DNA from: Spirosoma endophyticum
GTDB taxonomy: Bacteria > Bacteroidota > Bacteroidia > Cytophagales > Spirosomataceae
Direction: 5' to 3'
NCBI RefSeq assembly: GCF_900112365.1
Contig: NZ_FOLQ01000019.1
Location: 59,806-123,805, forward strand
DNA: 64,000 bases
Below, piece after piece: positions 44,130 through 52,719 of this stretch; the first letter of the stretch is position 1, and each line of letters opens with the position of its first letter. The notes under the pieces are model-generated. The model saw nothing but the letters and a program-made list of their open reading frames with translations, did no database searches and had not been told where the DNA came from. Both the position numbers and the translations under genes were made by a program.

Positions 44130-44205
44130 GTTTAGGGTATATGGTTTACGGTGGGTCGGAGAAAGCAATAATGCGTCAGCCCACTGTAAACTATATACCC
44201 TAAAC
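44130..44205. repeat. 26-bp near-perfect inverted repeat between the SDR and GH63 genes
   Basis: GTTTAGGGTATATGGTTTAC (44130 on) pairs with GTAAACTATATACCCTAAAC (to 44205). Over the full 26 positions only two pairs are G-T wobbles. It starts 2 bases after the SDR stop and ends 14 bases before the next ATG. Confidence 0.9.
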
Positions 44206-44219
44206 CGAATACTATCAAA

Positions 44220-46853
44220 ATGACAATAGAACAACAACGATTGGAAGACCCTGCCTGGCGAAGGTGGGGCCCCTATGTTTCTGACCGCCAGTGGGGAACT
44301 GTGCGCGAGGATTACAGTTCAAATGGCGATGCCTGGAACTACACGACGCACGATATGGCACGTAGCTACACGTATCGCTGGGGCGAAGAGGGCATTGCGG
44401 GCTTTTGCGACGAGAAACAGCAGCTTTGCCTTGCCCTGTCGCTCTGGAACGGTCAGGATACTATTTTGAAGGAGCGCTATTTCGGCTTGACTAACCACGA
44501 GGGCAATCACGGCGAAGATGTTAAAGAACTCTATTATTACATAGATAACACCCCAACGCATTCGTACCAGCGGATGCTGTATAAATATCCGCAAACCGCC
44601 TACCCGTACCAATGGCTCATTGATGAAAACGGCCGTCGAACGCGCCACGATCCGGAGTTTGAGCTGCTCGATACGGGCCTGTTTGATGACGATCGCTATT
44701 TCGATGTCTTTGTTGAATACGCTAAAGCAGGTCCGAAGGATATCCTGATGACCATAACCGTCCATAATCGCGGCCCCGAAGCTGCCAGCCTTCATGTGTT
44801 GCCCACGCTCTGGTTCAGGAACACGTGGGGGTTTGGCGACGATACCGATGGCGTGCCAAACTATTATCCCCAGCTTGTTTTACAGCCCGATAAAACGGTC
44901 TCCGTTGAGGATTCGGATTTAGGTCACTACGTATTGAGTGCCGACGGGAGCCCGGAGTGGTTGTTCTGCGAAAACGAATCGAACCTGGCCCGACTTTACA
45001 ATACGCATAACGGATCACGGTATCCTAAAGACGGTATCAACGATCATGTGATTCATGGGGCGCCTACCGTCAACCCTGCCCAGACGGGTACGAAGGCAGC
45101 CGCGCACTACGTCCTCAATATTGACACGGGAGCGTCGTCTACAATTCGGGTGCGGCTCGAATCGGCTGGACTGGCGAAGCCGATGGACGATTTCGATGCG
45201 ATTGTTACGCAGCGAAAAGTGGAAGCCGACGAATTCTATAAACACCTCCAGCCTAAAAAAGCGACTGACGACGAGAAACTCGTGCAACGGCAGGCGTTTG
45301 CCGGCATGCTGTGGAGCAAGCAATACTATTATTACGACGTATCGCGCTGGCTGGCGGGAGATCCGAATAGTCCACCACCACCACCCGAACGCTTGCAGGG
45401 GCGCAACCATACGTGGCTACAGCTCATCAACGCGGGGGTTATTTCCATGCCCGATAAATGGGAATATCCCTGGTATGCGGCCTGGGACTGGGCCTTTCAC
45501 TGCGTGGCCCTGGCGGTCATTGACCCCGACTTCGCCAAGCAGCAACTGATGCTGCTCACGAACGAATGGTTTATGCATCCCAATGGTCAACTGCCTGCCT
45601 ATGAGTGGGCGTTCAGTGATGTAAATCCGCCCGTTCAGGCGTGGGCCGCGTGGCGAATCTACCACCTGGAACTGGAGCGAAAACCGCCGGGCGAAGAAGA
45701 TCTGACCTTTTTAAGGGGTATTTTTCATAAGCTCATGCTCAATTTCACCTGGTGGGTGAACCGGAAAGATCAATCGGGAAATAACATTTTTGAGGGTGGT
45801 TTTCTGGGTTTAGACAACATTGGCGTCTTTGACCGGAATACGTTGTTTCCCGACGGAAGTCATCTGGAGCAGGCCGACGGGACGAGCTGGATGGCCATGT
45901 ATGCGCTGAATATGATGCGTATTGCGCTTGAGCTGGCACAGCACGATTGTGTGTATGACGAAATGGCCACCAAGTTTTTTGACCATTTTCTGTACATCGC
46001 CGGGGCCATCACCAACATTGGACAAACCAATGTTGGGTTGTGGGATGAGGAAGATGCGTTCTTCTACGATCAGCTACGTCTCGATGATGGGAACGTGCTG
46101 CGGATGCGCGTGCGGACGATTGTGGGCTTAATTCCGATGTTTGCCGTGGAGATTCTGGACAATGAATTACTCAAGGCTAATACGCCGTTTCTGCAACGGA
46201 TGATCTGGTTTCAGGGGCACCGGCCTGATTTATACAACCAGGTTTCGCGCTACACCGAAAAAGGTGTCGGTGAAAAACGGTTGCTGAGTTTACTACGTGG
46301 GTTTCGGTTAAAAGCGCTGCTCACGAAAATGCTGGATGAATCCGAGTTCCTGAGTCCGCATGGTATCCGGGGGGTATCGAAAGTGTATCAGGATCACCCA
46401 TACGATTTTACCCTGGAAAACACTACGTTCCTACTGGCTTATACACCGGCTGAAAGTGATAGCGACATGTTTGGGGGAAACAGCAACTGGCGGGGGCCTG
46501 TCTGGATGCCCATTAATTATTTGTTGATTGAAAGCCTGGATCGGTTCTACGACTACTTTGGCGATGAGTTCACGGTTGAATACCCCATTGGCTCCGGCCA
46601 GCAGATTACGCTTAAGGCAGTTGCGCACGAACTCACGAATCGCCTGATAAGCATCTTCACAAAAGATGCAGCTGGGAAGCGGCCCGTATTTGGTCAGCAT
46701 CCAAAGTATCAGGACCCTCATTTTAAAGATTATGTGCTTTTCTATGAATACTTTGATGGCGACAATGGGAGGGGAGTGGGGGCCAGCCACCAGACCGGCT
46801 GGACAGGATTAGTGGCGGAGTTGATCGATCGGAAATACGACAGCTTTGTGTAG
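44220..46853 (+). CDS. Glycoside hydrolase family 63-type glucosidase
   Basis: 877 residues, no signal peptide, so cytoplasmic. The N-terminal beta domain begins RRWGPYVSDRQWGTVREDYS. The (alpha/alpha)6 barrel has KWEYPWYAAWDWAFHCVALA, MHPNGQLPAYEWAFSDVNPP, QTNVGLWDEEDAFFYD and NWRGPVWMPINYLLIESLDR. It ends ASHQTGWTGLVAELID, the GH63 C-terminal signature. Relatives include uncharacterised bacterial and fungal GH63 proteins and alpha-glucosidases acting on glucosylglycerate-like or small alpha-glucosides. The acidic catalytic pair probably lies in AWDWAF and the final domain. The pairing with the upstream dehydrogenase suggests glucoside turnover. Confidence 0.87.
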   Translation: MTIEQQRLEDPAWRRWGPYVSDRQWGTVREDYSSNGDAWNYTTHDMARSYTYRWGEEGIAGFCDEKQQLCLALSLWNGQDTILKERYFGLTNHEGNHGEDVKELYYYIDNTPTHSYQRMLYKYPQTAYPYQWLIDENGRRTRHDPEFELLDTGLFDDDRYFDVFVEYAKAGPKDILMTITVHNRGPEAASLHVLPTLWFRNTWGFGDDTDGVPNYYPQLVLQPDKTVSVEDSDLGHYVLSADGSPEWLFCENESNLARLYNTHNGSRYPKDGINDHVIHGAPTVNPAQTGTKAAAHYVLNIDTGASSTIRVRLESAGLAKPMDDFDAIVTQRKVEADEFYKHLQPKKATDDEKLVQRQAFAGMLWSKQYYYYDVSRWLAGDPNSPPPPPERLQGRNHTWLQLINAGVISMPDKWEYPWYAAWDWAFHCVALAVIDPDFAKQQLMLLTNEWFMHPNGQLPAYEWAFSDVNPPVQAWAAWRIYHLELERKPPGEEDLTFLRGIFHKLMLNFTWWVNRKDQSGNNIFEGGFLGLDNIGVFDRNTLFPDGSHLEQADGTSWMAMYALNMMRIALELAQHDCVYDEMATKFFDHFLYIAGAITNIGQTNVGLWDEEDAFFYDQLRLDDGNVLRMRVRTIVGLIPMFAVEILDNELLKANTPFLQRMIWFQGHRPDLYNQVSRYTEKGVGEKRLLSLLRGFRLKALLTKMLDESEFLSPHGIRGVSKVYQDHPYDFTLENTTFLLAYTPAESDSDMFGGNSNWRGPVWMPINYLLIESLDRFYDYFGDEFTVEYPIGSGQQITLKAVAHELTNRLISIFTKDAAGKRPVFGQHPKYQDPHFKDYVLFYEYFDGDNGRGVGASHQTGWTGLVAELIDRKYDSFV

Positions 46854-46866
46854 TAAAAAAGGCCAT

Positions 46867-46933
46867 AAGTATTAAAACCCCTAAATCCCCTTCAGGGGCG
46901 GTCCGACGGGTCGGTTTAGGGGTTTTAATACTT
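46867..46933. repeat. 19-bp perfect inverted repeat with CAGGGGCGGTCCG core
   Basis: AAGTATTAAAACCCCTAAA (46867-46885) and TTTAGGGGTTTTAATACTT (46915-46933) are perfect complements. The loop contains CCCCTTCAGGGGCGGTCCG, a core shared with insert A inside icmF. It lies 13 bases after the GH63 stop. Confidence 0.9.
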
Positions 46934-47054
46934 AACAAGACCTGCTACATTGAAGGTAGCGGTAATACCAGTGTTGTTCAAAAATAGCCCAGCTTGAATT
47001 TCCATCCATCAATCTATATTGCCGATCATCCAAGAAAATAACCGTTCCCATTAA

Positions 47055-47094
47055 TTAGATAGTTGTCTAAATGATTAATTAGATATTTGTCTAA
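47055..47094. promoter_or_regulatory. Tandem operator of the SdpR-type repressor
   Basis: TTAGATAGTTGTCTAA (47055-47070) and TTAGATATTTGTCTAA (47079-47094) are two copies of a 16-base dyad set 24 bases apart, ending 18 bases before the sdpR-like ATG. ArsR-type repressors bind such dyads, so autoregulation is likely. Confidence 0.8.
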
Positions 47095-47112
47095 CAGTTT
47101 AATGATCTGGTT

Positions 47113-47412
47113 ATGAACAACCTCTTTAAAGCCCTGAACGATCCAACCCGTCGGCAGATACTGGACCTGCTGCGCGGGGGTGATTTGAACGCTGGTGATA
47201 TTGCCGAGCGATTCGATATGACAAAGCCCAGCATTTCGCACCATCTCGATTTGCTACGTCAGGCTGGCCTGGTTGAGTCGGTGAAGCAGGGGCAGTTCAT
47301 CAACTACTCGCTCAATACCACCGTTCTCGATGAGCTGCTTGCCTGGCTCATGAGTTTCCAGAAAACCGAAAGCCCATCCGCCGAAATAAAAACCTCCGAA
47401 CCAACTCGTTAA
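47113..47412 (+). CDS. sdpR: ArsR-family autorepressor, SdpR-like
   Basis: 99 residues. The winged helix reads LFKALNDPTRRQILDLLRGG, then DIAERFDMTKPSISHHLDLL and RQAGLVESVKQGQFINYSLN, the SdpR subgroup pattern. It lacks Cys pairs for metal sensing. In Bacillus, SdpR represses sdpRI until the membrane protein SdpI captures it when SdpC toxin is present. Two copies of a 16-base dyad lie directly upstream, and the sdpI-like gene starts 15 bases downstream. Confidence 0.88.
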   Translation: MNNLFKALNDPTRRQILDLLRGGDLNAGDIAERFDMTKPSISHHLDLLRQAGLVESVKQGQFINYSLNTTVLDELLAWLMSFQKTESPSAEIKTSEPTR

Positions 47413-47427
47413 ACTTCCTTACCAATT

Positions 47428-48090
47428 ATGAAAACAACGAACACATCTGCCGAAACTCTGATAGCTACAGTGCTGTTGGCTCCTTTTGTGTACCTGGGAT
47501 TATGCTGGAGCCAACTTCCAGCGGAGATCGCTACGCACTTTGATCTGCATGGTCAGGCTGACGGATGGATGCCAAAAGAGAAAGCCGCTTTACTTGTAGG
47601 CGTTACGTCGGTGATTTTTTATCTGGTGCTACGTTTCCTGCCCAGAATTGACCCCAAAGGTCGTCTGCAGTCGTCGAATTACCAAAAACTTCGTTTCGTC
47701 ATTACGCTTGGCTTTGCGTCCATAATGGGCTGGGTGTGGTATAAGTCTGGCCATCAGGCCAATGAGCAACAATCGTATGGCGCTTTGTTGGCCATTATTG
47801 GGTTACTGCTGGCGGGTATCGGAAACTACATGACTACCGTAAAGCCAAACTGGTTTATAGGCATTCGCACGCCCTGGACGCTGCAAAACGAAACCGTCTG
47901 GCGTAAAACGCACCGCATGGGCGGCCGGTTGATGGTAGTGGGCGGCCTGTTGAGTGCGGTGTTAGCCCTGGTTGTGCCAACGCCGTATACTGAAGTTAGT
48001 GTAGTCAGTGTTATTTTACTCGCATCGCTCGTTCCGGTCGTTTACTCCTACATCTATTTTCAGCAGGAAAAAGCCCATCAACTTAATTAA
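47428..48090 (+). CDS. sdpI: SdpI-family membrane protein
   Basis: 220 residues with six membrane segments. The family start region contains VYLGLCWSQLPAEIATHFDL and HGQADGWMPKEKA. The C-terminal SdpI domain contains NYMTTVKPNWFIGIRTPWTL and WRKTHRMGGRLMV. SdpI gives immunity to the SdpC cannibalism toxin in Bacillus and can sequester SdpR at the membrane. No sdpABC toxin genes are present, so here it is a signalling or immunity orphan. It follows sdpR by 15 bases. Confidence 0.9.
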   Translation: MKTTNTSAETLIATVLLAPFVYLGLCWSQLPAEIATHFDLHGQADGWMPKEKAALLVGVTSVIFYLVLRFLPRIDPKGRLQSSNYQKLRFVITLGFASIMGWVWYKSGHQANEQQSYGALLAIIGLLLAGIGNYMTTVKPNWFIGIRTPWTLQNETVWRKTHRMGGRLMVVGGLLSAVLALVVPTPYTEVSVVSVILLASLVPVVYSYIYFQQEKAHQLN

Positions 48091-48109
48091 GTGTTAGTCT
48101 TCTACGCCG

Positions 48110-49075
48110 ATGAACCGCATCATTTTCTTCACCTTTTTTCTGATGGCTGCGTGCCCGGCTGTATTGGCTCAAACGGACGAACCTATCCAGCTTAAAACGG
48201 ATGCCTTCCTGCTGGATGGTACATTGACATTGCCTGTTAATACAACAGGACCTGTGCCCGTAGTGTTGTTGTTAGCTGGTTCTGGCCCCACCGATCGGGA
48301 TGGAAACAGTGGGCTTGGCCTGATCACGAACGTGCATAAGATGCTGGCTGATAGTTTAGTCAATCGCGGCATGGCAGTAGCGCGCTACGATAAACGGGGA
48401 GCCGGAAAAAGTAAAGCAACAGACGTTAAAAAAGTAACGCCAGCCGATCGGTTGTTCGACGCGGTGATTGAGGATGCCGTTGGTTTCATTCGCCTGTTGC
48501 AGGGCGACAAACGATTCTCGAAAGTTTTCGTGGTGGGCCACAGCGAAGGATCACAGGTGGGTATGGTTGCGGCACAGGCTGCCAATGCTTCGGGTTTTGT
48601 TTCGATAGCGGGCATTGGCCGTAACATTGCTGACGTCATGAAAAGTCAGTTTGCCTACGCGATGCCCGATTCGCTTAAATCCGAATCATACCGAATCCTG
48701 GAATCGCTAAAAGCGGGCCATGCGGTTTCGACGACCAGTCCAGCGCTGATGAAAGTTTTCAGGCCCAGTTCGCAAACGTACCTGATTTCGTGGATGAAGC
48801 ATGACCCGGTCACTGATATAAAAGCCTATCGCGGTCCGGTGCTCATTATTCAGGGAACGAATGATTTTCAAGTGGCCGTGAAGGAAGCAGAACTCTTGAA
48901 CGCTGCCCGACCCGACGCCCGACTTGTTCTTATTCCTAGCATGACGCACATGCTCAGAACGTATGAAGGAAAGGAACAGAGTGAAAATGCAAAAACATAC
49001 ACCGCTGTTACGCAATCCCTTAGCCCAGGTCTGGTGCCTGCCATTGCGCAATTTGTAAAGCCTAGCCCACATTGA
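48110..49075 (+). CDS. Secreted alpha/beta hydrolase (paralogue 1)
   Basis: 321 residues with a signal peptide (ending VLAQ). It is an S33-like alpha/beta hydrolase with the oxyanion region VPVVLLLAGSGPTDRDGN. The nucleophile elbow is VVGHSEGSQVG. An Asp lies in LIIQGTNDFQV and the His in PSMTHMLRTY. The substrate is unknown; such periplasmic esterase/peptidase-like enzymes are common in Bacteroidota. It starts 20 bases after sdpI, so is probably in the same transcript, and is followed by a paralogue. Confidence 0.85.
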   Translation: MNRIIFFTFFLMAACPAVLAQTDEPIQLKTDAFLLDGTLTLPVNTTGPVPVVLLLAGSGPTDRDGNSGLGLITNVHKMLADSLVNRGMAVARYDKRGAGKSKATDVKKVTPADRLFDAVIEDAVGFIRLLQGDKRFSKVFVVGHSEGSQVGMVAAQAANASGFVSIAGIGRNIADVMKSQFAYAMPDSLKSESYRILESLKAGHAVSTTSPALMKVFRPSSQTYLISWMKHDPVTDIKAYRGPVLIIQGTNDFQVAVKEAELLNAARPDARLVLIPSMTHMLRTYEGKEQSENAKTYTAVTQSLSPGLVPAIAQFVKPSPH

Positions 49076-49159
49076 CAAACCCGACTGCCGTTGGATCAAA
49101 GCACGGTACCAAACCCAGTCAGTAATCAACAGTTCACTCCGTTTTCTGCACCATCCGAT

Positions 49160-50137
49160 ATGATACGTAGCATTCTATTTTCCGTCTTATTACTAACCTC
49201 AATTCCGCTGGTTTCACTGGCGCAAACAGAGGAGTCTATGTTGCTCGTTTCAGACGCGCTGACCCTCGACGGTACGTTGACGATGCCCGCCAATACCACG
49301 GGTCCAGTGCCGGTCGTGTTGTTGATTGCCGGGTCTGGTCCAACGGATCGGGATGGAAACAGCCCCGTGCCTGTGGGTACGTTAGGCCCGATAAAAGCCG
49401 CTTCGTTTCGGATGCTTAGCGATAGCCTGGTGAAGCAGGGAATTGCCGTGCTACGGTATGATAAGCGGTTTTCGGGTAAAAGCGTTGATGCAACCGCGAA
49501 GGAAATAGACCTGCGTTTTGAAACCTACATTGCCGATGCGGCCGGGTACATTAAGGAACTAAAGGCTGATCCACGTTTCTCGCGGGTTGTTGTCGTGGGC
49601 CATAGTGAAGGATCGCTGATTGGCATGATTGCCGCCCGACAGGCAGAAGCCGACACGTTTGTGTCGCTGGCCGGACCGGGTGAGGATATTGCCAATACGT
49701 TGCGGGCACAGTTGGGACCACAACTGGCTGAAACTGATCGCCAGGCCGTTTTTGCTTCGCTCGATACCTTGCGTTCGGGCAATACGTTAGGTACGTTGCC
49801 GACAAAAATCCCCTCTGTGCAGCAATTGTTCCGGCCAAGCGTGCAGCCGTACATGATTTCCTGGATGCGCTACGACCCAACCGACCAAATTGAATTGCTG
49901 AACGTACCGGTGCTCATTATTCAGGGGAAACGGGATTTGCAGGTAACGGTTACAGATGCTGAAAAACTGAAAGCCGAACGGCCGAAAGACAAAATGCTGC
50001 TGTTTGAGAATATGACCCACGTATTGAAAGATGTGGCCTCCGACGATCAACTGGCGAATCTGCAAACTTATGTCAACCCGGACTTACCGCTCACGCCCGG
50101 ACTGGCCACTGCCATCGCTCAATTTGTGAAACAGTAA
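49160..50137 (+). CDS. Secreted alpha/beta hydrolase (paralogue 2)
   Basis: 325 residues from ATG 49160, which opens a good signal peptide (MIRSILFSVLLLTSIPLVSL). The longer frame from TTG 49091 would add 23 unlike residues. It is clearly a tandem duplicate of the gene before: VPVVLLIAGSGPTDRDGN, VVGHSEGSLIGM, LIIQGKRDLQV and ENMTHVLKD keep the nucleophile, Asp and His. Differences lie in the lid region (about 195-240). A dosage or specificity shift after duplication is likely. Confidence 0.85.
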   Translation: MIRSILFSVLLLTSIPLVSLAQTEESMLLVSDALTLDGTLTMPANTTGPVPVVLLIAGSGPTDRDGNSPVPVGTLGPIKAASFRMLSDSLVKQGIAVLRYDKRFSGKSVDATAKEIDLRFETYIADAAGYIKELKADPRFSRVVVVGHSEGSLIGMIAARQAEADTFVSLAGPGEDIANTLRAQLGPQLAETDRQAVFASLDTLRSGNTLGTLPTKIPSVQQLFRPSVQPYMISWMRYDPTDQIELLNVPVLIIQGKRDLQVTVTDAEKLKAERPKDKMLLFENMTHVLKDVASDDQLANLQTYVNPDLPLTPGLATAIAQFVKQ

Positions 50138-50199
50138 ACGTACCACCGATCTTCAGGTCGGATATACGTATCAATTTCATTGGCTATCCTGATGATACG

Positions 50200-50841
50200 T
50201 TAATTGGCTGAATAGTGCTGTAAATACGAAATCAGGCGCTCAAAATGAAGTTGCTCGTAGGGATTCTGCGTCATCCGGATGAGCATATGCCGGTAACTGT
50301 CCACCAGCCCATCGAAGTGAGAATTATGGTTCAATCGGGCCGCAATCAAACCTTTATAGCAGCGATGAGTCTGATTATAAACGTATTGGCAAGGCTGGCC
50401 GGGATGTTCGTTCAGCAGTCGGTCGAGCGTTGGTAATGTACAAGCCGCGTTCAGAAAATTGAACCCCTGGGTCTCGAAAAATTGCTCAATTTGTGCACAA
50501 ACATCGGCTAGTTCGTCCGGCGAGTGAATTCTGTAGCGGAAATATTGAAAACCGCTGAACCGGCCGATGGAAACAATAAGTGTATTCGCATCGGGTCGGT
50601 AATCGGGCAGGTTATTCAGGAACTGCTGGGCAATCTGCTCAACCTGATTGTTCCGACACCCAAAATTAACCTCCAGTTTCGTGTCTTCACTATAGAATAC
50701 AGACGACAGAATGATGTTCTGAAATCCGTTGTCAATAACACGCCGGAATTGTTTCTTCTCGGGAAGCAACAGGAACTGATGCCCCGTAAAGAACGGCGTT
50801 AGTTGCTGATACAGATTTGTTTCAAAGGGGGTTATGGTCAT
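50200..50841 (-). CDS. Hypothetical cytoplasmic protein
   Basis: 213 residues, not recognised. There is no signal peptide or membrane segment. The first half is beta-rich (FLLLPEKKQFRRVIDNGFQN, SSVFYSEDTKLEVNFGCRNN). The second half is helical with several Cys and His (NAACTLPTLDRLLNEHPG, NQTHRCYKGLIAARLNHNSH). It is convergent with the hydrolase pair and divergent from ssrA. Confidence 0.65.
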   Translation of the reverse strand: MTITPFETNLYQQLTPFFTGHQFLLLPEKKQFRRVIDNGFQNIILSSVFYSEDTKLEVNFGCRNNQVEQIAQQFLNNLPDYRPDANTLIVSIGRFSGFQYFRYRIHSPDELADVCAQIEQFFETQGFNFLNAACTLPTLDRLLNEHPGQPCQYVYNQTHRCYKGLIAARLNHNSHFDGLVDSYRHMLIRMTQNPYEQLHFERLISYLQHYSAN

Positions 50842-51015
50842 CGCTGAGTCAAGCTAATCTATGAGCCGCGTTCTATACAACGCACAACTCATTCAACGAC
50901 AATTAAGTTATTAAAATTCATTGAAAAATCATAATTAATGAGGCATCGTTGTCGAACTAAATAGGGTTTGTCGAGGTTAACTACGGTACACGCCCGGAAA
51001 TGGGGCCGTTAATTT

Positions 51016-51386
51016 GGGGACGACCGGAATTGACAGCTTGCTGAGGTCGCGTGTAAGCATGCCGGGAGTTGACGGAATTTCCCGCCCAAACAAATCGTCA
51101 AAACAATAAATGGCGAATATAACTACGCCATGGCTGCCTAATCCGGAGGATTAAGCAATAGCCATTGTCTCCCCGGCCTACGTGCTGCTGGCTGGATCAG
51201 GAGGCATCGACTCGCAGCGCTGGCTCAGTATATGGTGTTAACGGCTGAGTGAGACACAAGCACCTACGGATGACGCTTGGTCTGGTATACACCGGGCCGA
51301 TTCCCGACAATCCCAAGTGTACCTAAGCATGTAGAAAGCGCGTTGGTTTCCTTGACTGGACGAGAGTTCGAATCTCTCCGTCTCCA
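51016..51386 (+). ncRNA. ssrA: Transfer-messenger RNA (tmRNA)
   Basis: 371 nt, single-piece. The tRNA-like ends pair: GGGGACG (51016-51022) with CGTCTCC (51379-51385), and A51386 is the discriminator. CCA is not encoded. The 3' T arm is GAGAGTTCGAATCTCTC. The tag frame 51112-51141 reads GGC-GAA-TAT-AAC-TAC-GCC-ATG-GCT-GCC-TAA, giving tag GEYNYAMAA after the resident Ala. It rescues stalled ribosomes with SmpB. It is followed by a terminator and by an integrase gene, marking its 3' end as an integration site. Confidence 0.96.
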
Positions 51387-51390
51387 CTTT
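51361..51390. other. Probable attachment site (attL) at the ssrA 3' end
   Basis: The T-arm and acceptor end of ssrA directly abut the integrase gene. The 3' ends of tmRNA genes are common targets of tyrosine integrases, and the element restores the gene end on insertion. The matching attR copy (GAATCTCTCCGTCTCCA or part) is not found downstream in this window. Confidence 0.55.
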
Positions 51391-51392
51391 GT

Positions 51393-51427
51393 AAAAGCCT
51401 GTAAGTCAAGTATTTACAGGCTTTTTT
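51393..51427 (+). terminator. Terminator after ssrA
   Basis: AAAAGCCTGTAA and TTACAGGCTTTT pair around GTCAAGTAT and end in six T. The GTG start of the integrase frame follows immediately. Confidence 0.85.
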
Positions 51428-52708
51428 GTGGCAAAAAAGTCAAAAATGGCAAACCAGTGGCAAAAAAAATTGCACAAATCCGTGAAACTGGATATTTCGG
51501 AGGAACGCCTACCTTGGAAAGAACCCAAGCTGTCCAAACCCGCCGACAACGATTTGACCAAACAGTGGTGCGTCGTCTATGGCGTCTGGGACTTTAGCAA
51601 AAACAAGCTGGTTCGCCGGCGGGTGGTGCTGGTTGGCCCCACCGTGGCCGAGCGGCTGGCGCATGCGGACGTTGTCTTTTCGGAGTTGAAGCCACTGGCC
51701 GGCACGGCGTACCTGGGCGAGAAACCGATTGAACTTCGTAAGCCGAAGGTTGAGAAAATTGCGCCCGTCGATCAGGCCGTTGTCTCCCCATCGCTCCGGG
51801 TGCACCAGGCCGTCAAACTTTATCTGGAGTACACCAAAAAAGCCTTAGCACCCAACTCGTTTAAATCGTACCGGTCGGCTCTGCTTGCTCTGGAAACATA
51901 TCTGGAGCGGCACCGGCGCGGATCGATGACGCTGGGTCAGTTCGAGACGGCCGACGCTATCGAGTTTTTAAATGAGCTGATCACGGTGGTGGGTCTCAGC
52001 AACCGAACCCGCAACAACATCAAAGGGCACGTCGGAACGTTCTTTTTCTATTTTATCAATCTCGACCGTTCCAAAAAATTAAAAAAGCAGGGCAATCCGT
52101 TTCATGACAATGAGATTGGCAAACTGCCCCAGGTTCAGAACAAGCACCAGTCCTATTCGCTCACCCAGCAATCGGAATACCGGGAGGTCTGCCTGGCCAC
52201 AGGCAATGAATACTTACTCACCTTCTGCCGCTGGATGTATTATACCCTGATGCGGCCGCATGAGGAACTGCGCAGATTACGCGTCCGGGACGTTCGTACT
52301 AAGCTGATCTACGTTACGGGCGATACAGCCAAAACCAACGACGGTGATTTTGTCGATATTCCCCTGCCGCTGGAGCTAATGATCCAGCAACAGAAGATTC
52401 GGGAGTACCCGGGCCACTACTACGTATTTACGGCGTCGGGCGAGCCGGGTCCTGAGATGGTGGGGAATAAATTCTTTTACCGTCGTCACGTGAAGGTCAT
52501 TGAGAAGATGAATCTGGCCGGATCGGGCCACGATATGTACTCCTGGAAACATACCGGCGCGATCGCTTTATGGACGGCGACCAAAGATATTGAGCTGGTT
52601 CGCAGCCAGGCTCGACATTCCGATATCAAACAAACGATTGAGTATTTGCGGGATCTGGGCATTCGCCTGGCGGATGACGATAAGATTGACAAGTTTCCCG
52701 TATTCTAA
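51428..52708 (+). CDS. Tyrosine-type site-specific integrase
   Basis: 426 residues from GTG 51428; ATG 51446 is an alternative. There is an N-terminal arm-binding region (to about 110) and a core-binding SAM-like domain (about 120-215). The catalytic domain has Arg276 in YTLMRPHEELRRLRVRDV, Lys302 in GDTAKTNDG, box II YSWKHTG (371-377), His397 in ARHSD and the nucleophile Tyr406 in TIEYLRDLG. Box II reads Tyr-x-x-Lys instead of the usual His-x-x-Arg. Its place at the ssrA end makes it the integrase of the island. It is followed 11 bases later by a DUF2971-like gene. Confidence 0.9.
   Translation: MAKKSKMANQWQKKLHKSVKLDISEERLPWKEPKLSKPADNDLTKQWCVVYGVWDFSKNKLVRRRVVLVGPTVAERLAHADVVFSELKPLAGTAYLGEKPIELRKPKVEKIAPVDQAVVSPSLRVHQAVKLYLEYTKKALAPNSFKSYRSALLALETYLERHRRGSMTLGQFETADAIEFLNELITVVGLSNRTRNNIKGHVGTFFFYFINLDRSKKLKKQGNPFHDNEIGKLPQVQNKHQSYSLTQQSEYREVCLATGNEYLLTFCRWMYYTLMRPHEELRRLRVRDVRTKLIYVTGDTAKTNDGDFVDIPLPLELMIQQQKIREYPGHYYVFTASGEPGPEMVGNKFFYRRHVKVIEKMNLAGSGHDMYSWKHTGAIALWTATKDIELVRSQARHSDIKQTIEYLRDLGIRLADDDKIDKFPVF
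51429..51464. promoter_or_regulatory. TGGCAAA repeats, possible integrase arm sites
   Basis: TGGCAAA occurs three times in the same orientation at 51429, 51447 and 51458, close to the attachment site. Clustered short direct repeats next to an integrase are typical of arm-type binding sites. They overlap the 5' end of the integrase frame. Confidence 0.35.
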
Positions 52709-52719
52709 CCACAAAAAGT

